From the NCBI RefSeq assembly GCF_014648655.1, contig NZ_BMRN01000010.1:186001-250000 (forward strand): DNA of 64,000 bases. The letters are read 5' to 3'. Below the pieces are notes generated by a model, which was not told where the DNA came from, ran no database searches, and saw nothing but the letters and a program-made list of their open reading frames with translations. The position numbers were made by a program, and so were the translations under genes. The DNA comes from Streptomyces atratus. GTDB lineage: Bacteria > Actinomycetota > Actinomycetes > Streptomycetales > Streptomycetaceae. Positions 16,721-26,100 of this stretch are shown here, one piece after another (within the stretch, counting starts at the first letter, position 1; the number at the start of each line of letters is the position of its first letter).

Positions 16721-16826
16721 GGCTTTTTCGGCGTGCGCACCCACTCTCGCGGGATGTCCGAGTTCTGCCGGCTCGCCGCAGGCCCGACGGGAGGGGCCGT
16801 ACACGCGGCACCGTCGCCGCACGTGG

Positions 16827-18039
16827 TCAGTCCAGGTCGGCCTGCCACAGGTCCGGCCCGAAGACCTCGTACTGGATGTCGCGCGCGGCCACCCCGTGCT
16901 CAATCAGCCGGCTGCGCACCGCCTTCATGAACGGCAGCGGGCCACACAGGTAGTACAGGGCGTCACCGGGGATGTCGACGGCGGTGGGGTCCATCAGCCC
17001 TTCGAAGACGCCGTCCACGGGTTCCAGGCTCTGCGCGCCCTTTTCGTACCAGAGGTACATCCGGGCGTTCTTCAGTGCCAGCACGTCGTTGACCACCTGC
17101 CGGCGCAGCGGGAAGGACGCCTCGTCGAGATCGGCGTGCAGCACGGTGATCGGCAGCCCGGACTCGGCGGCCACCAGGTGGGAGAGCATCCCGGCCATGG
17201 GGGAGATGCCGATGCCCGCGCTGACAAACACCACCGGGCGCCCCGAGTCGTCGAGGACCACGTCGCCGTACGGCAGGGACAGCGTCAGGATGTCGCCCAC
17301 CCCCACCGTCTCGTGCAGCAGCGTCGACATCTCGCCGTCGGGGTCATCGCCCTCGCCGCTTACCCGCTTGACCGAGAACTGGCGGTGCTCCCCGTCGTCG
17401 GCCCGGGTCAAGCTGTACTGGCGGGGCTGGAGCTTGCCGTCGGGCATCCGCATCCGCACGGTGACGTACTGGCCGGGCAGTGAGGTCTTCACCAGGCGGT
17501 CGTCGATCCGCTTGACCACGAAGGTCACCACATCGCCGGCCACCTGGACCTTCCGCACCACCTGCCAGTCCCGCCACACCGTCTCCGGCCGGACCCCCCC
17601 GGGCGCTGTACAGGCCGCGCTCCTGGTTGATCAGGGCGTTGGCCATCAGCCAGTAGACCTCGTCCCAGGCCGCGGCGACTTCCGGAGTGACCGCGTCCCC
17701 CAGGACGTCACCGATCGCCCACATCAGGTTGTCGTGAACGACCTGGTACTGGTCCGGACGGATGCCGAGCGAGGCGTGCTTGTGGGCGATCCGGCGCAGC
17801 AGCTGCTCCGGCACCCGCTCCGGCGTCTCCAGCAGCGTCGTCGCGAACGCGGCAACCGACCCGGCCAGCGCCTGCTGCTGGTGGCCGTGCACCTGATTGC
17901 CCCGGTTGAAGACACCGTCGATGAGCTCGGGATGCTCGTCGAAGAGATGCCTGTAGAAGCGCTGGGCGATCTCACCGATGTGGTCGCCGACGACCGGCAG
18001 TGTCGCGGCGACAACGGGACGCGACTTGTCCGAAAGCAT
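16827..18039 (-). pseudogene. hmp: Flavohemoprotein (NO dioxygenase), split by a poly-G frameshift
   Basis: Reading from ATG 18039 (GGGAGG site 6 nt upstream) gives a globin domain with RIAHKHASLG around the haem-ligand His and ends near ALINQERGLYSARG. The FAD/NAD reductase half continues in the next frame from WRDWQVVRKVQ, with RQYSLTRADD (FAD) and VFVSAGIGISPMAGML (NAD), to the natural stop at 16827. The break is at a run of seven G on the minus strand near 17590; six G would restore ARGVRPETVWRDW. Flavohemoproteins oxidise nitric oxide to nitrate. The extra base could be a real mutation, slippage-based switching or a sequencing error. Confidence 0.85.
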
Positions 18040-18555
18040 CTGGCCTCCCTCGGGGCAAGAAGCGGAAATCTCCCGTCCGTCCGCTCTTGGTATCCGGTTA
18101 CGACCCGTCCACCAACGCTACCCGGTCACGCCCCGTACGGCACCGCGGACCGGACCGGCCCGCCACCCTCGGAGCGCGCAACAACCTCGCCGTCTCCTGC
18201 AGTGATGCCGCAACAGAGGTACAGCAACCGGATACAGCAACGCCCGCAACTGCTTCCGGCCTTCAGCGCTCTTCAGCTCCCCCCGAGCAACCGGATTGAC
18301 TCTCAGCGACCGTTCTGGACAGAGCTACGGATCAGAAGTTCCTCGTGCCACAACCGCGCCGGATGGGGCGGGGACTCACGGGGAACTGCGGCCGGCACGG
18401 ACTCCGGACCGGCTTTCCCCATGCCGTCGCGCTCGGCCTCTCCGATGACCGTGGTCGTATGCCGGAGATGATGTGTCCGGTGTCCGGGGCCGCGGGGACA
18501 GTACGCTGATTCCAGCGGGATCGGGCCCGCCCGACGGATGTCCGGGAGGAGCGTC
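18040..18555. other. Intergenic stretch between flavohemoprotein and Uma2 genes
   Basis: About 500 bases with no convincing gene. It should hold the flavohemoprotein promoter close to 18040. A second tacagca pair (18220 and 18233) lies here with the same spacing as the pair at 15451. Confidence 0.4.
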
Positions 18556-19122
18556 ATGACTGCCGAGACGGTGGCCCCTGCGTGGATGCATGAGCAGATC
18601 ACGGCGGAGCAGTACGACTCTTGGTCCGAGGAGCAGTGTGCGGGGATCGAGATCGTGGACGGGATGGTCGTCGTGAGTCCCAGTGCGTCCAAGCGGCACA
18701 ACCGCCTCGCCCGGATCCTGGCGAACGCGCTGGATGCCGCGGCCGGACCGGACTGGAACGCCGACACGGACTTCGACGTCCGCCTACAGGACGTGCCGCT
18801 CACCAACCGCCGCCCGGACGTCGTGGTCTACCGCGCGGACACCATCGACATCACACCCACCCGCCCCGAGCACGTGCTGCTGGTGGCCGAGGTCGTCTCG
18901 CCGGGGTCGGAGACCACTGACCGGATTGTGAAGGTGGACCAGTACGCCAAGGCCGGTATCGCCTTCTACTGGCGGATCGAGCAGGCCGCCACCGGCGTCC
19001 CGCTGATCTACACCTACGTCCTCGACCCGGCGACCAGGAGCTACCGGACCGGCGACATGTTCACCGGTGTCGTCAAAGTTTCCGCTCCTTTCTCCGTGGA
19101 GATCGACCTCGACCGGCTCTGA
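18556..19122 (+). CDS. Uma2-family (DUF820) endonuclease-like protein
   Basis: A 188-residue protein from ATG 18556, which has a GGGAGGAG site; the frame opens earlier at 18538. It shows a restriction-endonuclease-like layout: IEIVDGMVVVSPSASKRHNR, RRPDVVVYRADTID, VLLVAEVVSPGSETTDR with IVKVDQYAKAGIAFYW. The Asp, Glu and Lys of these blocks fit the PD-(D/E)xK pattern of Uma2 proteins. These are abundant in Streptomyces and their role is unclear. No partner gene is seen. Confidence 0.85.
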   Translation: MTAETVAPAWMHEQITAEQYDSWSEEQCAGIEIVDGMVVVSPSASKRHNRLARILANALDAAAGPDWNADTDFDVRLQDVPLTNRRPDVVVYRADTIDITPTRPEHVLLVAEVVSPGSETTDRIVKVDQYAKAGIAFYWRIEQAATGVPLIYTYVLDPATRSYRTGDMFTGVVKVSAPFSVEIDLDRL

Positions 19123-19311
19123 CCCAGCGCTCAAGCATCACCAGCGCGAGTTTCCGCGCGTGAGCGATGCGTGAGCGCACGGTCCGGCACGGGACGTCAT
19201 GAGGAGGCCACGCCGCCCCCGGCCGCCGCCCCAGGGTTCGGGCTCGCGCCGTCCGGTCCTGCGAGGGGTCGCCCGGATGCACTGCGACCGGCGGCAGGTA
19301 AGGTCCGTGGA

Positions 19312-21243
19312 ATGCCGAGAGTCAAGGTCAGCGTGATCGTTCCCGTCTACAACACCGGGAAGTACGTCGACGAGTGTGCGCCGTCGCTGCTCGGGCAGAG
19401 CCTGCCGGCCGACGAGTACGAGGTCATCTACGTCGACGACGGGTCGACGGACGACACGCTGAAGCGGCTGGAGAAGCTGACGGCCGGGCATCCGAACGTC
19501 CAGGTGCACACCCAGCCCAACTCCGGCTGGCCGGGCGCACCGCGCAACCTTGGCATGAAACACGCCAAGGGCGAGTACGTGCAGTTCGTCGACCACGACG
19601 ACATGCTCGGGACCGAGGCCCTTGAGCGGCTGTACGAGCACGCGACGCGGACCCGGGCCGACGTGGTGCTCGGCAAGATGTCCAGCACGATGGTGCGGCC
19701 CCGGCGGCTGTTCCGGCAAACTCTGGACGCCTGCACGATCGAGAACGACGAACTCATGCAGAGCATGTCACCGCACAAGATGTTCCGGCGGGCCTTCGTC
19801 GAGGAACACGGGCTGCGCTTCCCCGAGGGGCCGTGGATCATGGAGGATCTGGCCTTCGTCAGCGCCGCCTACCTGAAGGCGGAACGGATCTCGGTCCTCG
19901 CCGACTACCCCTGCTACTACTGGATGAAGCGGGACGACGGCGGCAACAACACTCGCCACCGGTTCAACCCGCGGCACGGATTCTGGCCCAACCTCCGCAC
20001 CGTCATCGGCCAGATCAAGGACGGCACCACCCCGTCCGACGACATCGACGCGTTGCAGAACCGGCTCCTGCACCGCCTGTACCACGTCGAGGTCCTTTCC
20101 CGGACCCGTGAGCCCGAGATCCTGCGCGAAGACCCGGCCGAGCAGCGGCAGCGCTTCGCGACGGCCCGGCAGGTGGCGCTGGAGGAGTTCCCGGCCGCCG
20201 TGCGACGAGGGCTGCCCGCGGTGAGCGGGCTGAGGGCCGAACTACTGGAACGCGGCGACTTCGACGGGGCGTTCGCGTTCGCGGAGCACGTCCGCGAGGT
20301 GAAGGCGAGCAGCGAGCTCGGCGCACCGCGCTGGCAGGACGGCTGCCTGGTCGCCGACATCACGCTGGGACTGCTGCGCGGCGACGGTGAGCCGCTGGTT
20401 CTGACGGAGCGGGACGGGAAGTGGTGGCTGGATCCGGAACTGCTGACCGGCGTACCGGGGACGGAAGACGGATGGGAGGTCCGCGACCCGTTCCGGATGG
20501 CGTACGCGGAACTGATCGTCAAGGACCGGGACCGGCAGGACTGGTGGTACCCGGAGGGCGACCTGGAAGTCCGGCTCCAGCCCATCGGGGAAGGCCGGTC
20601 GCAGCTCCTCGCCTCCGGGCGCCTGCGACTCGACCCGCAGCGGCTGGCCGGCGGCCGGCCGCTGGAGCGCGGGGTGTACGACGTGTGGGCGTTCGTCAAC
20701 GTGCTGGGCATCGACCGGATGGTTCGCGTGACCGGCCACGGCACCCCGAACGGCCCGGCCACAGGCCCGGCACTGACCGGCGGTCGACTCGCACTCCCGT
20801 ACTGGACCACCGGCGTGGGCCAGCTCGCCCTCGACGTGGACCAGCGCCTGCGCGGGTTCGGCCCCGACACGGCCGGCGCCGCCGCCGCGAACGCCACGCG
20901 CGGCAAGCAGTCGCTCCCGCTGCCGTACGTGGCGGCGGAGTCCGGCGTCCCGGCTCCCGTCAAGGTCACCGTGTCCGCCCTGACGGTCACCGCCGAACTG
21001 GTCCCCGCCGCCGACGGGTCGACGGCGCGGCTGCGCCTCCCCGGCCGCCTCAAGCTCCCGGCCGGACGCCACCCAGTCACCCTCCCGAAGGCGGACACGC
21101 CGGTCGCGTACGCCGTCGTCCGCGACGGCACCCTGCTCCGTCTGGAGGGTCCGGCGTACGAGGCCGACACCGGGCGCCGGATCCTCGACGCGGTCGCCGA
21201 CAACCGCCAGGTCCGCCGCGTACGGCGACGGCTGGGCCGGTAG
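19312..21243 (+). CDS. GT2 glycosyltransferase with large C-terminal domain
   Basis: From ATG 19312 the protein has 643 residues. The GT-A domain begins at once with VSVIVPVYNTGKYVD and has DDGSTDD (42-48), NSGWPGAPRNLG and the metal-binding VDHDD (93-97). Later PHKMFRR and WIMEDLAF fit polymer-type GT2 enzymes. Residues about 340-620 form a beta-rich region of unknown role. It probably builds a cell-wall glycopolymer from a nucleotide sugar in the cytoplasm; I saw no neighbouring pathway genes. The frame extends upstream to 19171, but that part lacks family similarity. Confidence 0.85.
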   Translation: MPRVKVSVIVPVYNTGKYVDECAPSLLGQSLPADEYEVIYVDDGSTDDTLKRLEKLTAGHPNVQVHTQPNSGWPGAPRNLGMKHAKGEYVQFVDHDDMLGTEALERLYEHATRTRADVVLGKMSSTMVRPRRLFRQTLDACTIENDELMQSMSPHKMFRRAFVEEHGLRFPEGPWIMEDLAFVSAAYLKAERISVLADYPCYYWMKRDDGGNNTRHRFNPRHGFWPNLRTVIGQIKDGTTPSDDIDALQNRLLHRLYHVEVLSRTREPEILREDPAEQRQRFATARQVALEEFPAAVRRGLPAVSGLRAELLERGDFDGAFAFAEHVREVKASSELGAPRWQDGCLVADITLGLLRGDGEPLVLTERDGKWWLDPELLTGVPGTEDGWEVRDPFRMAYAELIVKDRDRQDWWYPEGDLEVRLQPIGEGRSQLLASGRLRLDPQRLAGGRPLERGVYDVWAFVNVLGIDRMVRVTGHGTPNGPATGPALTGGRLALPYWTTGVGQLALDVDQRLRGFGPDTAGAAAANATRGKQSLPLPYVAAESGVPAPVKVTVSALTVTAELVPAADGSTARLRLPGRLKLPAGRHPVTLPKADTPVAYAVVRDGTLLRLEGPAYEADTGRRILDAVADNRQVRRVRRRLGR

Positions 21244-21603
21244 GGCCGAACCCGCACTGTGCCGGCGCGATGGCCGGGCGGTCAGGACGTCCCTTCCGCC
21301 TCCCGGAGATCGAATCCGCCCGCCACCGCACCGGTTGACGACCTGCTGCGACGGGCGAGGACGCGCCGGCGGATCGGGCACGGCCGCCGCGAGCTCGAGC
21401 ACGGACCCGGACCCGGCCGTTTCGAGGGCCGCACCCGGCGCGGCCGGGCATCGCCATGTCGTCCTCGTCACCGCCGCCCGGCCCTTCCTCACTCTCCGGA
21501 GGCCCGGCCCGGGCGCAGCCTCCCCACCGGATTGGCACGTGCGGTTGCTTGCCGCATCCGGTGCCAGCGCGTGCTCAATCCTGCGGCGAGCAACACCTGC
21601 GTC
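21244..21603. other. Intergenic stretch left of the integrase fragment
   Basis: About 360 bases with no gene recognised. The reading frames are arginine-rich artefacts of high GC. Confidence 0.4.
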
Positions 21604-21770
21604 CTACCGGCCCGGCCGTTTCTCGTCGCGAAGATGTATCCGTCCTCGGACCAGGCGACGCCTGTCGCCGCGAACATCTCCCGCTGCCGCAGGCGGTGCC
21701 ATCACAGCGGCGCGATGCACAGGGCCGGCACAGGAACGCGACCCGGCGGCGGCTCTTGGGGTCGTCGTCG
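21604..21770 (-). pseudogene. Fragment of a tyrosine integrase, second copy
   Basis: About 165 bases align with 12760-12925 of the broken integrase near tRNA-Arg. Shared blocks include the codons for DGYIFATRNGR and the ggggtcgtcgtcg end. The minus-strand frame reads TGVAWSEDGYIFATRNGRAG. Flanking integrase sequence is absent on both sides, so it is a short relic, either of a separate related element or of a rearrangement. Confidence 0.65.
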
Positions 21771-21772
21771 GG

Positions 21773-22261
21773 TCAGCCGTGCATCGCGGTGCTGTAGGCG
21801 TACAGGGCGATCACACCGGCGACGCAGGCGAGGATCACCCATGAACCGAAACTGGTGTGTTTCCCAGTGCCTTTGGACCGCGCGGCCTTCCCGGACTGCT
21901 TGGACCGCTTGGACCGCTTGGACCGCTTGGACCCCCCGGGCGCTGCCCGTCCTGGCGCGACCGGCGCCACATCGGCCGCCGTCTCGGCGAGCAGGCGACG
22001 GCAGGTCGCGGCGAGCACGCCCGTACCGGCGGAGAGGGGAACCACGGCCTCCGAACGCGCCGGAGCGGTGGTGCCGCCGTCCAGGATGCGCCCCGCGCGT
22101 ACGAGAACCTCGTCCCGGCCGCCCGCCAAAGCAAGGCTGATCCACCGCCGCACATGCTCACCCCGGATGACCACACCGCCGGACCGCTCCCGGTACACGG
22201 TGTGTTCCCGCCACAATATCTCCGCCAACTCACCGGCGGTGTCTCTAAGTTGTGCGCTCAC
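21773..22261 (-). CDS. Hypothetical protein with C-terminal membrane anchor
   Basis: From GTG 22261 (GGGGGAG site about 8 nt upstream) the protein has 162 residues. The N-terminal part is helical (AQLRDTAGELAEILWREHTV, VIRGEHVRRWISLAL). A basic linker contains the tandem triplet KRSKRSKRSK encoded by a 9-bp repeat (21898-21935), and a single helix SWVILACVAGVIALYAYS lies near the end. A tail-anchored protein facing the cytoplasm is likely. Function unknown. It ends only 3 nt from the integrase relic. Confidence 0.65.
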   Translation of the reverse strand: MSAQLRDTAGELAEILWREHTVYRERSGGVVIRGEHVRRWISLALAGGRDEVLVRAGRILDGGTTAPARSEAVVPLSAGTGVLAATCRRLLAETAADVAPVAPGRAAPGGSKRSKRSKRSKQSGKAARSKGTGKHTSFGSWVILACVAGVIALYAYSTAMHG

Positions 22262-22745
22262 AGCGACTCCCCCTCCGCCCTGCGGCGAATCGAACAAGCA
22301 TCGCACTCTAGCGACAGACGCAGAGCGGGGGTCCAGCAGTCCCCCCGTGCCCGCCCCCGGGCATGGATCCAGTACCACGGGGACACATCAGCCTGGCCAC
22401 GCGGGAAGGGGCCAGGAGGCGGCGGCCTTGCGCATCGCCGCAGGTCGCGGCCAGATGTGTCCCTGTAGTACTGGCCAGTTCGACCGACTACCGCGAATGT
22501 GGTGGCGGGCGGGACGAAGGAGTTGCTGACGGGAGCGGGTCGGCCCGGCCAGGAAGTGCGCATGCGAGTCTTACCGGACCTGTATGCCGCGGCTCACCGC
22601 CGGGGGCGACGCTCCTGTCTTCGTCCCGCTCCACCCCCGGCTCGACCGGTCACGCGGCTGGAGCGAATCACTTGACCGAGGAGAAGAAAGGCCGTCGGGG
22701 GTGCCGGACGGCTCCGCGGCGGGGTGGTTGCCGCGGGGACGGGCG
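22262..22745. other. Intergenic stretch
   Basis: About 480 bases upstream of the tail-anchored protein and beyond the DinB gene end. No gene recognised; short frames lack motifs. Confidence 0.4.
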
Positions 22746-23333
22746 TCATGGCTTCGGGGTTCGGTCGGGCCGGGAGGCGGACGCCCCGTCCGCGGCCAGG
22801 TCCCCCACGGAGTCCGCGTAGTACGCCGACTCCCCCAGGTGGAAGGCGAGTTGGCGGAAGGTCCACCCCGTTCCGGGCGACTTGTCGAGCTGGTCGGGCG
22901 TCAGGGCGTCCAGACGGTTCGCCCAGATCCTGGCCAGCCGGGTGAGCCGGCTGCGCGCCTCGTCGAGGTCGGCCTCGGTGAACGGAGCGAGGTCCGCCTC
23001 GGTGGTGGTCGCCGAGGCGTGCCAGCGGTCGGGCTGTGTCTCCTCTCCTACGAGCCTGGCCTCCATCTCCGCGAGATGGTCGACCATGTGGTCGGCTACG
23101 CGGCGGATCGCCTTGTGCGGGGTGTAGATCCGGTCGTCGGCGGGGACGGGGCGGCCGTCCCAGGCGGTCCAGGTCGCGGCGAGGTCCAGGACGTGGCCCA
23201 CCATGGCCGTCAGGATCTGCGCGGGGTCGCGGTCGTCCGTCGCCGGGGCGTCTTCGAGGGTGTCGGGGGCGTCATGGGTATCGGGGGCGCCGGGTACGTC
23301 GAGTACGTCCGGTGCGTGCTTCGTTTCCGTCAT
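22746..23333 (-). CDS. DinB-like four-helix protein
   Basis: A 195-residue protein. After an acidic, Asp/Pro-rich N-terminus (1-35), it has VGHVLDLAATWTAWDGRP, KAIRRVADHMVDHLAEMEARL, ARSRLTRLARIWANRLDAL and WTFRQLAFHLGESAYYADSV. This is the pattern of DinB/mycothiol-dependent enzyme-like helical bundles, in which His residues (ADHMVDH, FHLGESAYY) bind a metal. Members use mycothiol or are uncharacterised. Transcribed alone. Confidence 0.7.
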   Translation of the reverse strand: MTETKHAPDVLDVPGAPDTHDAPDTLEDAPATDDRDPAQILTAMVGHVLDLAATWTAWDGRPVPADDRIYTPHKAIRRVADHMVDHLAEMEARLVGEETQPDRWHASATTTEADLAPFTEADLDEARSRLTRLARIWANRLDALTPDQLDKSPGTGWTFRQLAFHLGESAYYADSVGDLAADGASASRPDRTPKP

Positions 23334-23395
23334 GGTCCGACGCTAGATCCGGGAAGCTTCGGTCCCGGCCGAACCGTTCCGGACCCTTCCGTGGT

Positions 23396-23677
23396 TCAGG
23401 ACGAGGTGACGCCCTTCGACCTCGGACGCCGGCCCGGTGAGGCGCAGTTAGGGCACCAGTAGCCCTCCTGCTGGATGAATATCCATCCGAGCTCCTCGAT
23501 GTACGGGGAGGCAACGGTCGCACTGTGCAGCACATGGCCGAACAGGTCGGTCTCGATGTCCGGCGGTGGCTCCGCGATGACCAGGTCGAACACGGCCCGT
23601 GCCCGGCAGCCGCTGCGGTCGCACGCGAGGTAGAACCGCACAGGGCCGGGTGGCTCTCCGTCTGTGGTCAGGCTCAT
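23396..23677 (-). CDS. Small hypothetical protein with CPNC motif
   Basis: A 93-residue protein from ATG 23677. It has two cysteine pairs (CDRSGCRARAVF near the start and WCPNCASPGRR near the end) that could bind zinc. The middle, PPDIETDLFGHVLHSATVAS with WIFIQQEGYW, appears conserved-like. Function unknown. It runs in the same direction as the DinB gene, 62 nt upstream of it. Confidence 0.65.
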   Translation of the reverse strand: MSLTTDGEPPGPVRFYLACDRSGCRARAVFDLVIAEPPPDIETDLFGHVLHSATVASPYIEELGWIFIQQEGYWCPNCASPGRRPRSKGVTSS

Positions 23678-24085
23678 ACGACAACTATGGAGGCAGAGTC
23701 GGCCCCGCGGTGGCGTTTCCCGGCCATCGAGCCGCCTGCCCCCCGAACCCCCGCGCCTTGCGGCTGCGGGGCAGCGTGGATATCTCGCTCGCGAGCGTCT
23801 CACGGGCGATCCAGGAACCACCCGGCCCATTCGGATCGTCCGGGCCATTCGAACCACCACGGCCGCCCCGATCTCCCCGTCCGCCCCGTCCGGGGCGACC
23901 GTCCCATCTGCCCGTGCGCGTCACCTAGCCGCAGTCCGTACAGGTCATTCCCGGGCGAGCGCGCCCCGTTGTTCACCGTCGCACCGTTGGCATCTCATGG
24001 CGGCACACCGTGCCAGGGCATCGCGCCCGGAGGGAGGGATCGCGCACGACCGGCTCGCACTACCGCGCTGCGGCGGCGGCCGGGT
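23678..24085. other. Intergenic stretch
   Basis: About 400 bases with proline/arginine-type frames only. Nothing recognised apart from low-complexity ccgcc/cattcg runs near 23820-23900. Confidence 0.4.
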
Positions 24086-25930
24086 TCAGCGCAGTTCCTC
24101 CGGGCACGGCGTGCCGGGTGACAGCTGGTAGGGCGCGGCCAGCCGGTACACGCCCGGCCGCGGCGCGAGCAGTTCCGTCCACTCGTCGCCGTCCTCGTCC
24201 TCCTCGACCTTGTTCAGACAGCCGTTGGTGTTGACGAAGGTCCGCGGGCTGTTCTCGTCCTCGCGCTGCTTGGACTCCTCGGTCTCCTGCGGCCGCTCCA
24301 GGCTCTTGCCCTTGTCGTCGACCAGGGCGAGCCAGCGCGAGTACGGGATACGGATCAGGATCCGGCCGGGCGTCTTCACATGGATGGTCAGCTCACCCGC
24401 ATCCGCCCGGTCCACCGTGGCCGGCGGATCGGCCAGTGGCACCGGACTGTCGACCTCGAAGAGCCGCCAGTTGGCGTCCGACCAGACCGGCTTCAGATAC
24501 GGCAGCCCCTGGTCGACCAGCTCCGCCTCCTGCACCGCGCCGGTGGAGTCCGGTGTCCCCTTGGGCAGCACCACGTAGCGCACCGCCCAGCGGTCGAGCC
24601 ACTCGTGGTAGCTGGCGCTGTTCAGGGTGTCGTCGTAGAAGAGCGGGTTGCGCTCCATGTCCGCCTGCCGGTTCCAGCCACGGGCCAGATTGACGTACGG
24701 CGCGAGCGCGGACGCCTCCCGGTGGCTGCTCGCGGGCACGACCTCGACCCTGCCGCGCTCCGCGCCGGCCTCCTGCAGCTGATTGACCAGCGGGGCCAGC
24801 TCACGCGTCCAGGAGGCAGCGGGGGCGGTCCGGACGATGTCGTCGACGCCCTTGAAGCCGATCCAGAAGTTCAGTCCGACGAACGCGAGAACCAGCGCGT
24901 ACCAGCGCCGGGAGCGCGGCTCCGTGTACGGCAGCGCGGCGAGCAGCACCACACCGGCGAACAGCATCGCCATCCGCGTCACGTTCGAGCCGATCTGCGA
25001 GTCGACCACATAGGTCAACAGCGTCCCGACGCCGTACACGCCGGCTGCGGTACGGACTGTCTTCCAGTCACGCGGTACGAGGACGAGGACGAGGACCGCG
25101 AAGAGGAACGGCAGCGACAGGGTCGCGATCGACATCGGCTGCGTACCGGAGAAGGGGAACAGCCACGCGGACAGTGCCACGACCGCGACCGGGGCCAGGC
25201 CCAGCGCGTACGCCCCGGGGCGCCGCTTGTTCAGGAAGAGCGCGGCGGCGACCACTCCCAGGAACAGTCCGGCCACGGGGCTGCTCGCCGTCGCGAGCCC
25301 GGCGAGCGGGGCGGCGACGGCCGCCTTCGCCCACCTCTTGTACCGCCAGCGGTGGGGCCAGCAGAACACCGCGGCCACCGCACCCACCGCGAACATCATG
25401 CCGAGCCCGAACGTCACCCGCCCCGACAGCGCGTTGCACAGATACGCGAACACCCCGGCGAGCGAGCAGGCGAGCGGATTGCGAACGGCCCGCACCCGGA
25501 CCAGGATCAGCGCGGTCAGCGCCGCCGACACGGTCCCGGCGACCATCATCGTCGTACGCACGCCGAGCACCGACATCAGGTACGGCGACACGACGCTGTA
25601 CGAGACGGGGTGCATACCCCCGTACCAGGCGAGGTTGTACGCCGTACCGGGGTGCCGGCCGACGAATTCGGCCCAGGCGTCCTGGGCGGCCAGGTCGCCG
25701 CCACTGTTCGCGAAGAAGAAGAACCAGAGCAGGTGGGTGACGGCGGCGGCGGCCGTCGCGATCGTCACCGGATGCCGTAGCAGTCGCTCGGCGCGGGTCC
25801 GCCGGGACGGGGCGGTGCGCGGCTCGGGGGCGTCCGGGGCGGGCGCGGCCGTCCGCGTGTTGCCGCTGCTGCCCCTCATGCCTGTGCTGTCGGCCGCCTC
25901 ATGGCCGGGCTTCGGCTCCGCGGTGGTCAC
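24086..25930 (-). CDS. Large polytopic membrane protein (GT-C-like, unknown)
   Basis: A 614-residue protein with GTG start and a GGGGAGAG site. A disordered N-terminus (1-50) is followed by about 10-12 membrane helices (for example TIATAAAAVTHLLWFFFFAN, MMVAGTVSAALTALILV, FLFAVLVLVLVP). An extracytoplasmic C-terminal domain starts near residue 360. The loop ANSGGDLAAQDAWAEFVGRH carries acidic residues after the first helix, as in lipid-linked sugar transferases, but I cannot assign a reaction. Streptomyces homologues are often labelled membrane protein or MFS. It lies downstream of the carboxypeptidase gene but is separated from it by a strong terminator. Confidence 0.7.
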   Translation of the reverse strand: MTTAEPKPGHEAADSTGMRGSSGNTRTAAPAPDAPEPRTAPSRRTRAERLLRHPVTIATAAAAVTHLLWFFFFANSGGDLAAQDAWAEFVGRHPGTAYNLAWYGGMHPVSYSVVSPYLMSVLGVRTTMMVAGTVSAALTALILVRVRAVRNPLACSLAGVFAYLCNALSGRVTFGLGMMFAVGAVAAVFCWPHRWRYKRWAKAAVAAPLAGLATASSPVAGLFLGVVAAALFLNKRRPGAYALGLAPVAVVALSAWLFPFSGTQPMSIATLSLPFLFAVLVLVLVPRDWKTVRTAAGVYGVGTLLTYVVDSQIGSNVTRMAMLFAGVVLLAALPYTEPRSRRWYALVLAFVGLNFWIGFKGVDDIVRTAPAASWTRELAPLVNQLQEAGAERGRVEVVPASSHREASALAPYVNLARGWNRQADMERNPLFYDDTLNSASYHEWLDRWAVRYVVLPKGTPDSTGAVQEAELVDQGLPYLKPVWSDANWRLFEVDSPVPLADPPATVDRADAGELTIHVKTPGRILIRIPYSRWLALVDDKGKSLERPQETEESKQREDENSPRTFVNTNGCLNKVEEDEDGDEWTELLAPRPGVYRLAAPYQLSPGTPCPEELR

Positions 25931-26036
25931 TACGGCTCTCCCCGTCTCCCCGTATCCGCCGGCCCGTATCCCGTACGCCTGTGAGGACGCCTTCCAAGCG
26001 TCCTTGAGTTGCTCCGGGACGCTAACACGTACGCAG

Positions 26037-26074
26037 TAGGGAAGAGGGTGCCGGGATCGGCACCCTCTTCCCTA
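26037..26074 (-). terminator. 17-bp perfect hairpin terminator
   Basis: tagggaagagggtgccg / cggcaccctcttcccta around a 4-nt loop, 26 nt after the end of the carboxypeptidase gene on the minus strand. Confidence 0.85.
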
Positions 26075-26100
26075 CCGGGCGGTTTCGGCCATCCGGCCGG

